Below are positions 16,630 to 24,862 of a stretch of 24,862 bases of DNA, in pieces. Source of the stretch: CAZSLZ01 sp964607865 (GTDB lineage: Bacteria > Vulcanimicrobiota > JAJTBE01 > CAZSLZ01). Made by a program: the position numbers and the translations under genes. The DNA is taken from positions 1 to 24,862 of the forward strand of contig CAZSLZ010000035.1 in assembly GCA_964607865.1 (NCBI GenBank). The letters run 5' to 3'. The notes under the pieces were generated by a model. The model saw only the letters and a program-made list of their open reading frames with translations, had not been told where the DNA came from and made no database searches. Positions within the stretch are counted from its first letter, which is position 1. Every line of letters starts with the position of its first letter.

Positions 16630-16758
16630 AAATCTCCTTAAGAAACTTTCTAAGAACATTATATATTATTTTAAAAATTTTGGTGTTAACAGAATGTTAA
16701 AAAAACAACAAATTCCAATAATTATTTGATTTTCACCAAAATATAAAAATACAGGGGT

Positions 16759-16787
16759 TTGACTTTAAAATTCGAAGAAGTTATAAT
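16759..16787 (+). promoter_or_regulatory. Promoter of proS
   Basis: TTGACT (16759-16764), a 17-base spacer and perfect TATAAT (16782-16787). The leader is only about 24 bases, with AGGAG before the ATG. That is too short for a T-box, so no tRNA-sensing leader is present. Confidence 0.8.
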
Positions 16788-16817
16788 ATCAAGAAATTTA
16801 ATGTTCAGGAGATAAAT

Positions 16818-18269
16818 ATGAGTAAGACCAACACGAAGGAAGCCAAAGTAAAAATTGCCCGGCGGGATGAGGATTTTTCCCGCTGGTACACTGATATAAT
16901 CGCCGCAGCTGAAATGGCGGATTATTCGCCGGTGAAGGGCTGTATGGTTATCCGCCCCACCGGTTATGCCATCTGGGAGAATATCCAGAAAACTCTGGAT
17001 AAAATGTTCAAAGATACCGGCCACGAGAACGCTTATTTCCCGATTTTTATTCCCGAAGAATTTATTCACAGAGAAGCTGAGCATGTGGAAGGTTTCTCGC
17101 CGGAGCTGGCAGTTGTAACCCATGCCGGAGGCAAGGAACTGGATGAAAAAATAGTGGTCCGCCCCACCTCGGAAACCATTATCAACGACAGTTATTCCAA
17201 ATGGGTAAACTCCTGGAGAGATCTGCCCATATTAATTAACCAGTGGGCAAACGTGGTTCGCTGGGAAATGCGTACCCGCCTGTTTCTGAGGACTACCGAG
17301 TTTTTATGGCAGGAAGGGCATACCGCCCACGAAACCCACGAGGAATCAAAAGAAGAAGTTCAAAAAATGTTAAATATCTACAAAATGTTTGTAGAAGATT
17401 ACCTGGCAATTCCGGTGCTGGCGGGAATAAAATCGGACAGCGAGAAGTTCGCCGGCGCTCTGGAAACATATACTATAGAAGCTATGATGCAGGATAAAAA
17501 AGCACTGCAATGCGGTACTTCTCATGATCTGGGACAGAATTTCGCCAAGGCATTCAACATCAGGTTCCAGGATCGGGAAGGTGAACTTCAGTATGCCTGG
17601 CAAACCAGCTGGGGTGTGAGCACCCGTTTAATAGGCGGAATGATAATGGTTCACAGCGACGACAACGGAATAATCATTCCTCCCCGGATTGCCCCCTGCA
17701 AGGCGGTAATTGTGCCCATATGGCGGAACGACGACCAGATGGATAGAGTTGTTGCCAAGGCGAGGGAATTGGCAGTTTTACTGAGGGATTTCAACGTGAA
17801 AATTGATACCAGGGATAACCTCAAGCCCGCGTGGAAGTTCTATGAATGGGAACGCAAGGGTGTTCCAGTAAGAATTGAAATCGGCCCCAAGGATCTTGAA
17901 AATAATCAGGTAGTGTTGGTCAGGCGGGACAACCGTGAAAAACAGTTTATTGCCGAAAGCGAACTTAAAGAAAAACTTTCAGTTACCCTGGAAAAAATGC
18001 AACAGGATTTATTCAATAAGGCATTGGAATTCCGCAAAGCCAACACAGTTGAAATTGATAATTATGATGAATTCAAAAAATTCTTCGAAACAACCGGCGG
18101 TTTTGTAAAAACCGGCTGGTGCGGTAACAGCGAATGTGAAGCTCAAATAAAGGAAGAAACCGCTGCCACTATAAGGGTTTTGATAGATAAACCTGAAGTA
18201 TCTGCCAGAAATTGTATTCTTTGTAATAAAGAATCAAAGTCGGGAGCAGTATTCGCCAGATCTTACTAG
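16818..18269 (+). CDS. proS: Prolyl-tRNA synthetase, archaeal-type with zinc-binding tail
   Basis: The enzyme charges tRNA-Pro with proline. It is the shorter form without the editing insertion (483 aa). The class II motifs are visible: motif 2 at RWEMRTRLFLRTTEF (148-162) followed by WQEGHTAH, and motif 3 at GGMIMVHSDDNG to PPRIAP (273-293). The proline site region LQCGTSHDLGQNF (230-242) is intact. After the anticodon-binding domain, the C-terminus carries a four-Cys zinc site (Cys435, Cys440, Cys466, Cys469) and ends in the family-typical aromatic ARSY. AGGAG lies six bases before the ATG. It is monocistronic, with its own promoter and a terminator shared with the convergent CTP synthase gene. 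Confidence 0.97.
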   Translation: MSKTNTKEAKVKIARRDEDFSRWYTDIIAAAEMADYSPVKGCMVIRPTGYAIWENIQKTLDKMFKDTGHENAYFPIFIPEEFIHREAEHVEGFSPELAVVTHAGGKELDEKIVVRPTSETIINDSYSKWVNSWRDLPILINQWANVVRWEMRTRLFLRTTEFLWQEGHTAHETHEESKEEVQKMLNIYKMFVEDYLAIPVLAGIKSDSEKFAGALETYTIEAMMQDKKALQCGTSHDLGQNFAKAFNIRFQDREGELQYAWQTSWGVSTRLIGGMIMVHSDDNGIIIPPRIAPCKAVIVPIWRNDDQMDRVVAKARELAVLLRDFNVKIDTRDNLKPAWKFYEWERKGVPVRIEIGPKDLENNQVVLVRRDNREKQFIAESELKEKLSVTLEKMQQDLFNKALEFRKANTVEIDNYDEFKKFFETTGGFVKTGWCGNSECEAQIKEETAATIRVLIDKPEVSARNCILCNKESKSGAVFARSY

Positions 18270-18299
18270 TGTAAGTTTAAAATCAATTTAAATGGATGC

Positions 18300-18329
18300 A
18301 AAAAACTGCCCTGCCAGGGCAGTTTTTTT
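18300..18329 (+). terminator. Bidirectional terminator between proS and the CTP synthase gene
   Basis: A run, CTGCCCT, loop GCC, AGGGCAG and seven T. Its last two bases overlap the stop codon of the convergent CTP synthase gene, so it serves both strands. Confidence 0.9.
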
Positions 18330-19968
18330 ACCATTTCATTTTTTTCTCTTTGCAGGCTTTTATATAGTTCACAAAAACCGGATGCGGTGAAAGAGGGCGG
18401 GATTTAAACTCGGGATGAAATTGCACGCCCATGAAGAAGGGGTGGTCTTGTTTTTTCAACTCGATGATTTCCACCAGGCCCAGATCCGGGTTCCATCCTG
18501 AAAATACCAGGCCTTTTTCTTCCATAATTTCTTTGTATTTATTGTTAAATTCATATCTATGGCGATGGCGTTCCGATATCATATTCCGTTTATATATTTC
18601 CCCTGCAATAGTACCCGGTTTCAATTCACAGGGATAAGCCCCCAGCCTCATGGTGCCCCCATACTTTTTACCCAGCAGTTTTTTGACCTGGTCTGACATC
18701 AGGTTTATTACGGGTTCGTCGGTATCCTTATCGATTTCCAGGCTGTTGGCGTTTGTTATGCCGCATACATTCCTGGCATATTCTACCGCCGCCAGCTGCA
18801 TTCCATAGCAGAGCCCCAGATAAGGTGTTTTATTTTCCCTGGCGTATTTAACAGCAGAAATAATGCCATCCACCGCCCGGGTTCCAAACCCGCCGGGAAC
18901 CACCAGGCCGTCAAAATCATCCAGCATATTCAATTTTTCAGGTTCATCTTCAAAGACCTGGGAGTCTATCCATTCCATCTCGGGACGGACTCCCATGGCA
19001 TAACAACCATGTTTTATAGCTTCGATTACCGAAACGTAAACATCCGCCAATATGAAGCCACCGGTGGTGAAGTATTTACCAACAATGGCAATTTTTACCG
19101 AACTTCTGGCTTTGCGTATTTTTTCCAGCAACTCGTTCCATGCTGAAATATCATCTTTCTGGGTATGAATTCCCAGTTTTTCAAGAATTAATTGATCGAG
19201 ATTCTGCTTTTTTAAAATCATTGGCACATCATAAATGTTACCCACATCGGGACATGAAATGATGTCCTCCCTGGATTCCATATTACACAGGGTTGCAATC
19301 TTTCTTCTGCGGGGTTCATCAAGAGGCTTTTCCCCCCGGGCAATGATGAAATCCGCCTGAATTCCCGATTCATTAAGGGTCCGCGAGGCATACTGGGTGG
19401 GTTTGGTTTTCATCTCACCCAGATTTGCCGGTATAGGAACATAACTGACCATTAAAACCAAAACATCCTTGCGGTATCGATATTTCATCATACGGGCAGC
19501 TTCTATGAACAGTATATTCCGGGATTCTCCGATGGTCCCGCCTTTTTTAACAATGGTGATATCAGGTTCGTCCTTTTTGGGAGCCATCTCTTTGCGGCGA
19601 ATAATTTCCTCGGGAATTTTGGGTACAACTTCCACACCTTTTCCCATGTAACCCAAGGTTCCGTCCCGTTCCATACCCCACTTAAAAATTTGGCCGGTTG
19701 TTGCATAATTTTAATCTGAAAGATCCCTTTACAGAAACCGTTCATCATTGCCCTTATCTTGGTCGGTATCCCACCCGTCATCAGTCACGAATACTTCCCC
19801 GTGTTCAACAGGGTTCATTGTCCCTGCATCGATATTTACATAGGCGTCAATCTTGATATTGGTTACTCTCAGGCCGTGGGAGGTCAGCAGCCTGCTGATG
19901 GAAGCTGCGGTTATTCCTTTTCCCAGGCCGGAAATAACCCCGCCCACGATGAAAAGATATTTTGTCAT
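18328..19968 (-). pseudogene. pyrG: CTP synthase interrupted by two in-frame TAA codons
   Basis: CTP synthase makes CTP from UTP with glutamine nitrogen. The whole 546-codon frame is present without a shift, from ATG 19968 (AGAGG upstream) to TAA 18328, but codons 80 and 86 are TAA: ERFL-stop-RDLSD-stop-NYATTG, right in the synthetase domain. The P-loop GLGKG and the first Mg2+ Asp71 are kept. Near the stops, positions normally fixed are changed: the second Mg2+ ligand Glu is Lys (IVKKGGTIGE, codon 141), the His of VVPHIPEE is Lys, and the Tyr before ERFL is Asp. The glutaminase half looks intact (PGGFG, LGLCYGMQ, FHPEF). Either the gene has decayed or the sequence is wrong there; CTP synthase is usually essential, so a second copy or another route would be needed if it is truly dead. 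It is the last gene of a three-gene operon. Confidence 0.88.
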
Positions 19969-19981
19969 TAATATTTAACCT

Positions 19982-21319
19982 CTATTTGTTGTTTTGCAGT
20001 CCTTGAACCCAATCGGCGATATCGTTAACCACCTGTTCATCTACATGTCCAGGCAGGCTGTATTCCTCGGGTTTTGATACGCCTTCACCGGCAATAAAAA
20101 GATGATTCAAGGAAGGATAAAATTTAAAAGTTACATTCTTTTTTTCCTGTAATTCATCTTTGAAATTATTATAGTCTTCTTCCGTTACCTGGTAATCCCG
20201 TCCGCCCTGTATAATTAACAAGGGTTCTGTAATTTTACCGGCTTCAATATGAGGCTTGTAATCTCTCAAATCCATCCAATATGATACCGGGGCCCCCAGA
20301 TAATCCTTTTTTGATTTTTCAGGCTCAGAAGACAAATTCTTTACTTCCTGTCTCAATTCTTCAATTTCTTTTAATTTTGCCTTTTCTTCTTCGTCAATTT
20401 TTCCATCAAGGCTGAATATGTAACGAGTCTGAATCTCTATCAAATCTTCCAGGGGACGGGTTGCCCCTGCCATAATTATGAAACCGTCCATATTCGGGTT
20501 TTCTTCCCTTATGCGTGGAACCAGCGTTCCGCCCAGGCTGTGGCCCAATATGATTATCTTATCAATCCTCTTATCCTTCTGCAGAAATTTCACAGCTTCA
20601 TTCACATCATCCAGAACCTCGGTTCTGGTGGTTATTTCTTTCATTTTCAAACCATGAATTAATGTTCTCTTGTCATATCTTAACACAGCCACACCCTTGC
20701 TTGCCAGGCCCGTTGCAAGGTCCTTGAAAGGCTTATTGGGGCCGATCGATTCATCTCTGTTATTGGGGCCCGAACCGTGAACCAGAATTACACAGGGAAA
20801 CGGCCCTTCTCCTGCAGGCAGGGTCAGGGTTCCCGGCAACTCCCATTCCTTCTGGCCGAATTTGACTTCTTCTTCCTTATAACTTTCAGCTCTGGCATAA
20901 GAAGGCAGTTTATATCCTCCGGCAGTTTCAGGTTTTAGGAACCACAATCCCGAGACCTCTTTCTTAGGATTAAATACCACCCTTACATTCAACCTGCCCT
21001 TTTCAAAATTGCAAATATTGTTTACCAGGACATGTTTATCACTGATTTCGGTTTTCTGGCTTTCAATATTCTGAAATTCGCCATATTTCTTATAATTGTC
21101 TTCCCAGGCTTTTTTCAACTGGTTTGAAGGCAACGCCACCTTCATGACCATATCATAGCGTTCAGTGGCTTTGGCATAATCACCGTTTTTTAACAACATT
21201 ATGAATTCTTCTGCGAGAACTATTTCACTTTTATCAGTTACCGTTTTCTTGCTACAGGACACAAAAAAAGAAACTGTAATCCATAACATAATTAATACAA
21301 TCCCCAATCTATTTTTCAT
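19982..21319 (-). CDS. Lipoprotein alpha/beta hydrolase with DUF3887-like N-terminal domain
   Basis: A signal peptide with lipobox FVSC (Cys22) anchors the 445-aa protein to a membrane. Residues about 32-140 resemble a DUF3887-type domain (AEEFIMLLKNGDYAKATERYD). The hydrolase domain follows from about 158, with oxyanion region LVHGSGPNNRDE (179-190), nucleophile Ser261 in GHSLGG, a Glu/Lys-rich helical lid (about 300-340), Asp375 in QGGRDYQV and His406 in SLNHLF, so the triad is complete. Substrates are probably small esters or peptides outside the cytoplasm; nothing points to a specific one. GGAG lies seven bases before the ATG. It starts 11 bases after the Ca2+ ATPase stop and ends 13 bases before the CTP synthase start, so all three are co-transcribed. 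Confidence 0.93.
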   Translation of the reverse strand: MKNRLGIVLIMLWITVSFFVSCSKKTVTDKSEIVLAEEFIMLLKNGDYAKATERYDMVMKVALPSNQLKKAWEDNYKKYGEFQNIESQKTEISDKHVLVNNICNFEKGRLNVRVVFNPKKEVSGLWFLKPETAGGYKLPSYARAESYKEEEVKFGQKEWELPGTLTLPAGEGPFPCVILVHGSGPNNRDESIGPNKPFKDLATGLASKGVAVLRYDKRTLIHGLKMKEITTRTEVLDDVNEAVKFLQKDKRIDKIIILGHSLGGTLVPRIREENPNMDGFIIMAGATRPLEDLIEIQTRYIFSLDGKIDEEEKAKLKEIEELRQEVKNLSSEPEKSKKDYLGAPVSYWMDLRDYKPHIEAGKITEPLLIIQGGRDYQVTEEDYNNFKDELQEKKNVTFKFYPSLNHLFIAGEGVSKPEEYSLPGHVDEQVVNDIADWVQGLQNNK

Positions 21320-21330
21320 AATTCCACTCC

Positions 21331-24048
21331 TTATTTCTGCGCAGGTTTTCTTATAAATTTATGTACAATCCACTTGGCAAAATGGCCCACAGGCAAAACT
21401 GTTGCCGTAAGAATGATTATTTTCAGCCATACATCTATAGAAATTGGAACGGTTCTGAATAGTTCCCCTCCATAATTAACTACCAGAATTTGCACCACAA
21501 ATATAATTGAAACAATTATTAAAAACATGCGGTTCTGGGTAATATTTTCGAAGGGCGACTCACCATATTCCAGAGATCTGCAGTTAAATTCATTCCAGAA
21601 TTGAAACATTACAAACGTTGTAAACAGTATGGTAAGATATTGAGCTTCGTTGGCTCCGCCCAGAAAGTTGGTTTTTAAAAGTATCAGAAGAACAGTCGTC
21701 ATGAACACTCCGGTTATGCTGATATAACCTGCCATGGATGGAGAAATTATATGTTCATTTCTAGGCCGGGGAGGCTTGGACATGGTCCCTTTTCTGGGCG
21801 GCTCTGCAGAAAGAGCCAATGCTGCGAAGGTATCCATAATTATGTTAACCCATAACAGTTGAATTACGGTAAGAGGTAAATCCACACCAAGGAAAGGCCC
21901 CAGAAAAGCCACCAGCAAAGCGACAAAGTTAACGGTAAGCTGAAACTGCACTAACCGCTGTATGTTTTCATAAATGGTTCTTCCCCAGAGAATACCCGAA
22001 ACAATAGATTTAAAATTATCGTCCAGCAGAACAATATCACTGGCTTCTTTGGCAACTTCAGTTCCGGTTTTACCCATGGAAATACCCACATCAGCGTAGT
22101 TGAGCGCCGGGGCGTCGTTAATTCCATCACCGGTAACACCCACAACCTCATTGTGTTTTTCCAGGGCTTTAACCAGCCTCAGTTTATCTTCGGGCTTGGA
22201 TCTGGCAAGAACTTTAAGATTAACCAGTTTTTCATTTAATTCATCATCAGATAAAGACTTGAACTGCCTGTGAGTAAGAGAAATATCATCTTCGTTCTGC
22301 AGAATTCTGCATTCCCTGGCAATTGCTTCGGCGGTTTTTATGTCGTCACCGGTTAGCATTTTAACATCAATACCGGCATTATAACAAGATTGTATGGAAT
22401 CGGCAGCATTTTCCCTGAGAGGATCCGATATTCCCACCAATCCCAGAAAAACATTGTCCTTTTCATCATCACAACAGTCTTTTTCTTCATCGCAACCGGT
22501 TAAAAATTTTTGAGAAAAACCCAGAACTCTATATGCGTTGCCGGTGGCATCATCTATAGACTGGTTGATTTTTTCCAGATATTCTTCAATAGGCTTCTGT
22601 TCACCATTTATTAATATTGAAGAACAATTCTCCAAAACCACTTCGGGCGCTCCCTTGGTAAGGCATAACAGTTTCTCCTTTTCCTGGCCGGAACCTATAA
22701 TAGTGATCATTTTTTTTCTTTCAGATGAAAATGGAATCTGCCTGACCACTTTATGCTTTTCTCTCAATTCCTCATAATCGATCCCATGATCTTTCAGCAT
22801 CCCCAGGAGGGCAGCTTCAGTTACATTGCCGATAGGCATATACTCATCATCTTTTTTCTCTATATGGGCAGTGGAATTAACCGCCGAGTTAAGTTTTATC
22901 TGCTCCCATTCTTTCTGTTTATGTTGTTCCAGCTCATCTCTTTTAAATACATTGCCCGACAGGTAAAACCAGACAGGTTTCATTCTATTCTGGGTAAGTG
23001 TGCCGGTTTTATCAGTACATACCACAGTCATAGCCCCCACGGTTTCCGAGGCTTCCAACTTCTTCACAAGGCAATTGCTTGCAGCCAGTTTTCTCATATT
23101 CAGAGCCAGGCTCATGGTTACCATCATAGGCAGCCCCTCGGGAATTGCCACCACAATTATTGTTACTGCTATCATAAAATATTTAATCAGATAATCAAAA
23201 GTTATTATATTCCAGCTGCTGATGTTTCCAAGAAGATAATTCTTTGCCAGCAGAGATAAAAAAATAAAAACTGCAAATGATGCGCCCACATAACCAATCT
23301 GCCTTGATAAAATTTCCAACCTCTGCTGAAGAGGAGTCTGTATTTCCTTCTCTTCACTGATAGAACCAGCGATACGCCCCATTTCAGTCCTGTCACCTAT
23401 GGAAGTTACAATAATAACTCCACTTCCATCAGTTACCATGGTTCCCTTGAAAACCATATTTCTGGGAAATGAATCCCGATTGTCCGGCTCGTCTCTTCCA
23501 ACGTCTTTCTGCACCGGTTCAGATTCCCCGGTAAGCATGGACTGGTTTACATATAAGTCTGTGGTTTCAACCAGCTTACCATCAGCGGGTATTTTATCGC
23601 CCATGTCCAGAATCACCAGGTCGCCAACAACTACTTCCCTGCTGGAAATTTGCTTCACTTCCCCATTCCGCCTTACCTTGGCAGTGTCTTCAGAAATCTT
23701 GTTGAGAAGCTCAAATTCCTTATTGCTTTTATATTCTGAATAAAAAGAAACGCCGGTAGCCAGAACAATGGCAATGATAATTCCGATGCCTTCAATGAAA
23801 TGGCCCCTGTAAAAACCCACAAAAATAGAAATTACAGCTGCCACTGACAACAGAATAATGGTGGGATCTTCAAATTCCTCTAGAAACTGCAACCACAGAG
23901 GCTTGCGGGGAGGGGGCGACAGAATGTTCTGACCAAACTCCCTGCGGGATTCCTCAACCTTTTCTGAGGTCAACCCCTTTTCCTTATTGATCTTTTCTAA
24001 AAAATCCTTAACCTTTTCTGATATCAAATCCTTATCTTCTTGCGCCAC
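21331..24048 (-). CDS. P-type Ca2+-transporting ATPase, PMCA-like
   Basis: The 905-aa pump has the full P2-ATPase plan: TGES (173-176), M4 VVAIPEGLP (299-307), phosphorylated Asp346 in CTDKTGT, KGAPE (465-469), TGD (566-568), GDGINDAPAL (640-649), and ten membrane helices. M5 reads QFQLTVNFVALLVAF and M6 WVNIIMDT (Asn735, Asp739), which match plasma-membrane Ca2+ ATPases; this predicts one Ca2+ site and export of Ca2+. An acidic, Cys-containing insert (GCDEEKDCCDDEKD, 518-531) interrupts the nucleotide-domain edge just before the VGISDPLRE segment. The start is GTG 24048 with GGAG six bases upstream. It is the first gene of the operon with the hydrolase and CTP synthase genes. I saw no clear promoter in the AT-rich gap upstream. 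Confidence 0.95.
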   Translation of the reverse strand: MAQEDKDLISEKVKDFLEKINKEKGLTSEKVEESRREFGQNILSPPPRKPLWLQFLEEFEDPTIILLSVAAVISIFVGFYRGHFIEGIGIIIAIVLATGVSFYSEYKSNKEFELLNKISEDTAKVRRNGEVKQISSREVVVGDLVILDMGDKIPADGKLVETTDLYVNQSMLTGESEPVQKDVGRDEPDNRDSFPRNMVFKGTMVTDGSGVIIVTSIGDRTEMGRIAGSISEEKEIQTPLQQRLEILSRQIGYVGASFAVFIFLSLLAKNYLLGNISSWNIITFDYLIKYFMIAVTIIVVAIPEGLPMMVTMSLALNMRKLAASNCLVKKLEASETVGAMTVVCTDKTGTLTQNRMKPVWFYLSGNVFKRDELEQHKQKEWEQIKLNSAVNSTAHIEKKDDEYMPIGNVTEAALLGMLKDHGIDYEELREKHKVVRQIPFSSERKKMITIIGSGQEKEKLLCLTKGAPEVVLENCSSILINGEQKPIEEYLEKINQSIDDATGNAYRVLGFSQKFLTGCDEEKDCCDDEKDNVFLGLVGISDPLRENAADSIQSCYNAGIDVKMLTGDDIKTAEAIARECRILQNEDDISLTHRQFKSLSDDELNEKLVNLKVLARSKPEDKLRLVKALEKHNEVVGVTGDGINDAPALNYADVGISMGKTGTEVAKEASDIVLLDDNFKSIVSGILWGRTIYENIQRLVQFQLTVNFVALLVAFLGPFLGVDLPLTVIQLLWVNIIMDTFAALALSAEPPRKGTMSKPPRPRNEHIISPSMAGYISITGVFMTTVLLILLKTNFLGGANEAQYLTILFTTFVMFQFWNEFNCRSLEYGESPFENITQNRMFLIIVSIIFVVQILVVNYGGELFRTVPISIDVWLKIIILTATVLPVGHFAKWIVHKFIRKPAQK

Positions 24049-24192
24049 GTCTTACTCCATTTTTATTACTTTATTGACCTGTTATTTCATTACTTAAATT
24101 TACATTCTTTAGATTACTGGAAAAAAACTTTATTCCTTCAAAAACCTCTTAAGCGGGAATTCTACTAACATTTTACGGGTTATTTTTTCCTG

Positions 24193-24221
24193 TTGAAGGA
24201 TTTGTGTTTCTGCGGTAAAAT
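24193..24221 (+). promoter_or_regulatory. Promoter of the PEGA-domain gene
   Basis: TTGAAG (24193-24198), a 17-base spacer and TAAAAT (24216-24221), followed by a strong AGGAGG ribosome site just before the ATG at 24242. Confidence 0.6.
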
Positions 24222-24241
24222 TATAAATTCAGGAGGAATTT

Positions 24242-24862
24242 ATGTTTAGAAAAATTACAACCTATGCAATAATTATATTAAATACTTTATTTATATACTC
24301 AATTCCCTCAGCTCAGGCCCAGAATGCCTCCGGTTACCAGAAAGTGATTCTTGTGGTTACCGATTCCACCAACCCCGACATCGCCAAACATGAAGAGGCC
24401 CTGAAAAACTACCTGGTTTACTACCGGCAGAAATACGGGTATAATTCCCAGACCCTGCCTGTTTTAATATATGATTTCAATAATCCCAAAGTCAGGGACT
24501 ATTGCATCAAACAACTGGGAATAAAAGAAAATGAACTTCTTTTACTGGGAATTGCCACAGCAAAGGATAAATTACCCCGGAAACTGCATTTTAAAATTAA
24601 AAACCCTGTGGACCTGGAAAATAATGCAAAAAAAGTGGTGGAAAAAGCAATTGGCAAACAAACTGCTACCGGTTCCGCCAACATCACCTCCACACCTTCC
24701 GGCGCTAATGTATGGTTGGACGGTAAATACAATTGGCACATACCCATATAACTCGAAAAACTGCAACCTAGCTCCCATTTCATTAAACTTGAATAAGCAG
24801 GTTCTGCCACATTAGAACATCAGATATAGTATTCACCAGATAAAGAATGGGTATATGATATA
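24242..24862 (+). pseudogene. Secreted PEGA-domain protein with a broken 3' part (runs off the window)
   Basis: A signal peptide (cleavage probably after AQA, residue 26) leads to an unrecognised alpha/beta region (about 30-135; YQKVILVVTDST, then PVLIYDFNNPKVRDYC). A PEGA domain begins at residue 144 (GSANITSTPSGANVWLDGKY). The original frame then stops at 24749. Reading one base over, bases 24732-24760 give IGTYPYNSKN, a good PEGA match, and returning to the first frame gives LQPSSHFIKLE, so two compensating single-base indels near 24731 and 24760 best explain it. Two more in-frame stops follow (TAA 24794, TAG 24827) within sequence that still looks coding (YSPDKEWVYDI). It is either a decaying gene or low-quality sequence at the end of an assembly. 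PEGA domains usually sit in envelope proteins. Confidence 0.75.

Noticed and set aside
16630..16817. T-box leader for proS
   Set aside because: The promoter leaves a leader of only about 24 bases.
18328..19674. A separate 448-aa protein starting at the ATG at 19674
   Set aside because: It would lack the P-loop half of the synthetase domain and has no ribosome site; the upstream frame is the missing N-terminus of the same gene.
19711..19731. TAA reassigned as a sense codon
   Set aside because: Many intact genes in the window end at TAA exactly where their families end (CheR-TPR gene, feoB, DtxR-FeoA, PEBP).
24731..24862. The stop at 24749 as a true end of a 169-aa protein
   Set aside because: It would cut the PEGA domain in half, while the neighbouring frame continues it (IGTYPYNSKN) and the first frame resumes with LQPSSHFIKLE.

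Overview
The window looks like chromosomal DNA of an uncultured bacterium that is AT-rich, roughly 40% GC by eye. Evidence for Bacteria: clear Shine-Dalgarno sites, sigma70-like promoters, Rho-independent terminators and two lipobox lipoproteins. It also has an archaeal-type (Zn-tailed) prolyl-tRNA synthetase and a CTP synthase of the divergent kind common in candidate phyla. I cannot name the phylum; candidate lineages such as Riflebacteria or Wallbacteria are a guess. There is no rRNA, tRNA, insertion sequence, CRISPR array or phage gene.

Layout. Bases 1-3820 (+): two large genes, the first cut by the window edge, sharing a C-terminal domain of about 120 residues; the second adds a degenerate CheR-like methyltransferase fold and TPRs. 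Bases 3821-4062: a gene-free stretch full of perfect hairpins ending in a terminator, possibly a structured 3' UTR or small RNA. Bases 8715-4181 (-): an overlapping operon of a DUF58 protein, a TgpA-like membrane transglutaminase and an ApbE flavin transferase. Bases 8874-9596 (+): a lipoprotein. Bases 9747-12482 (+): feoB plus a DtxR-FeoA fusion behind a Fur-box-like palindrome. Bases 14682-12479 (-): a Ser/Thr kinase fused to a degenerate class III cyclase domain, coupled to a PAP2-like membrane protein. Then a YbhB/PEBP protein (+), a two-HKD phospholipase D (-) and proS (+). Bases 24048-18328 (-): an operon of a PMCA-type Ca2+ ATPase, a lipoprotein alpha/beta hydrolase and a CTP synthase gene interrupted by two in-frame TAA codons. 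Bases 24242-end (+): a secreted PEGA-domain gene whose tail is broken.

Themes. Ferrous iron uptake (feoB and its regulator-like partner) is the clearest functional unit. The kinase-PAP2 and DUF58-TgpA-ApbE pairs are tied by overlapping stops and starts, so each probably acts as a unit at the membrane. The most notable anomalies are the interrupted pyrG, the paralogous pair with its hairpin-rich downstream region, the DtxR-FeoA protein with an eroded DNA-binding domain, and the kinase with a pseudo-cyclase tail. The broken stretches in pyrG and the PEGA gene could be real decay or assembly error; reads would decide.
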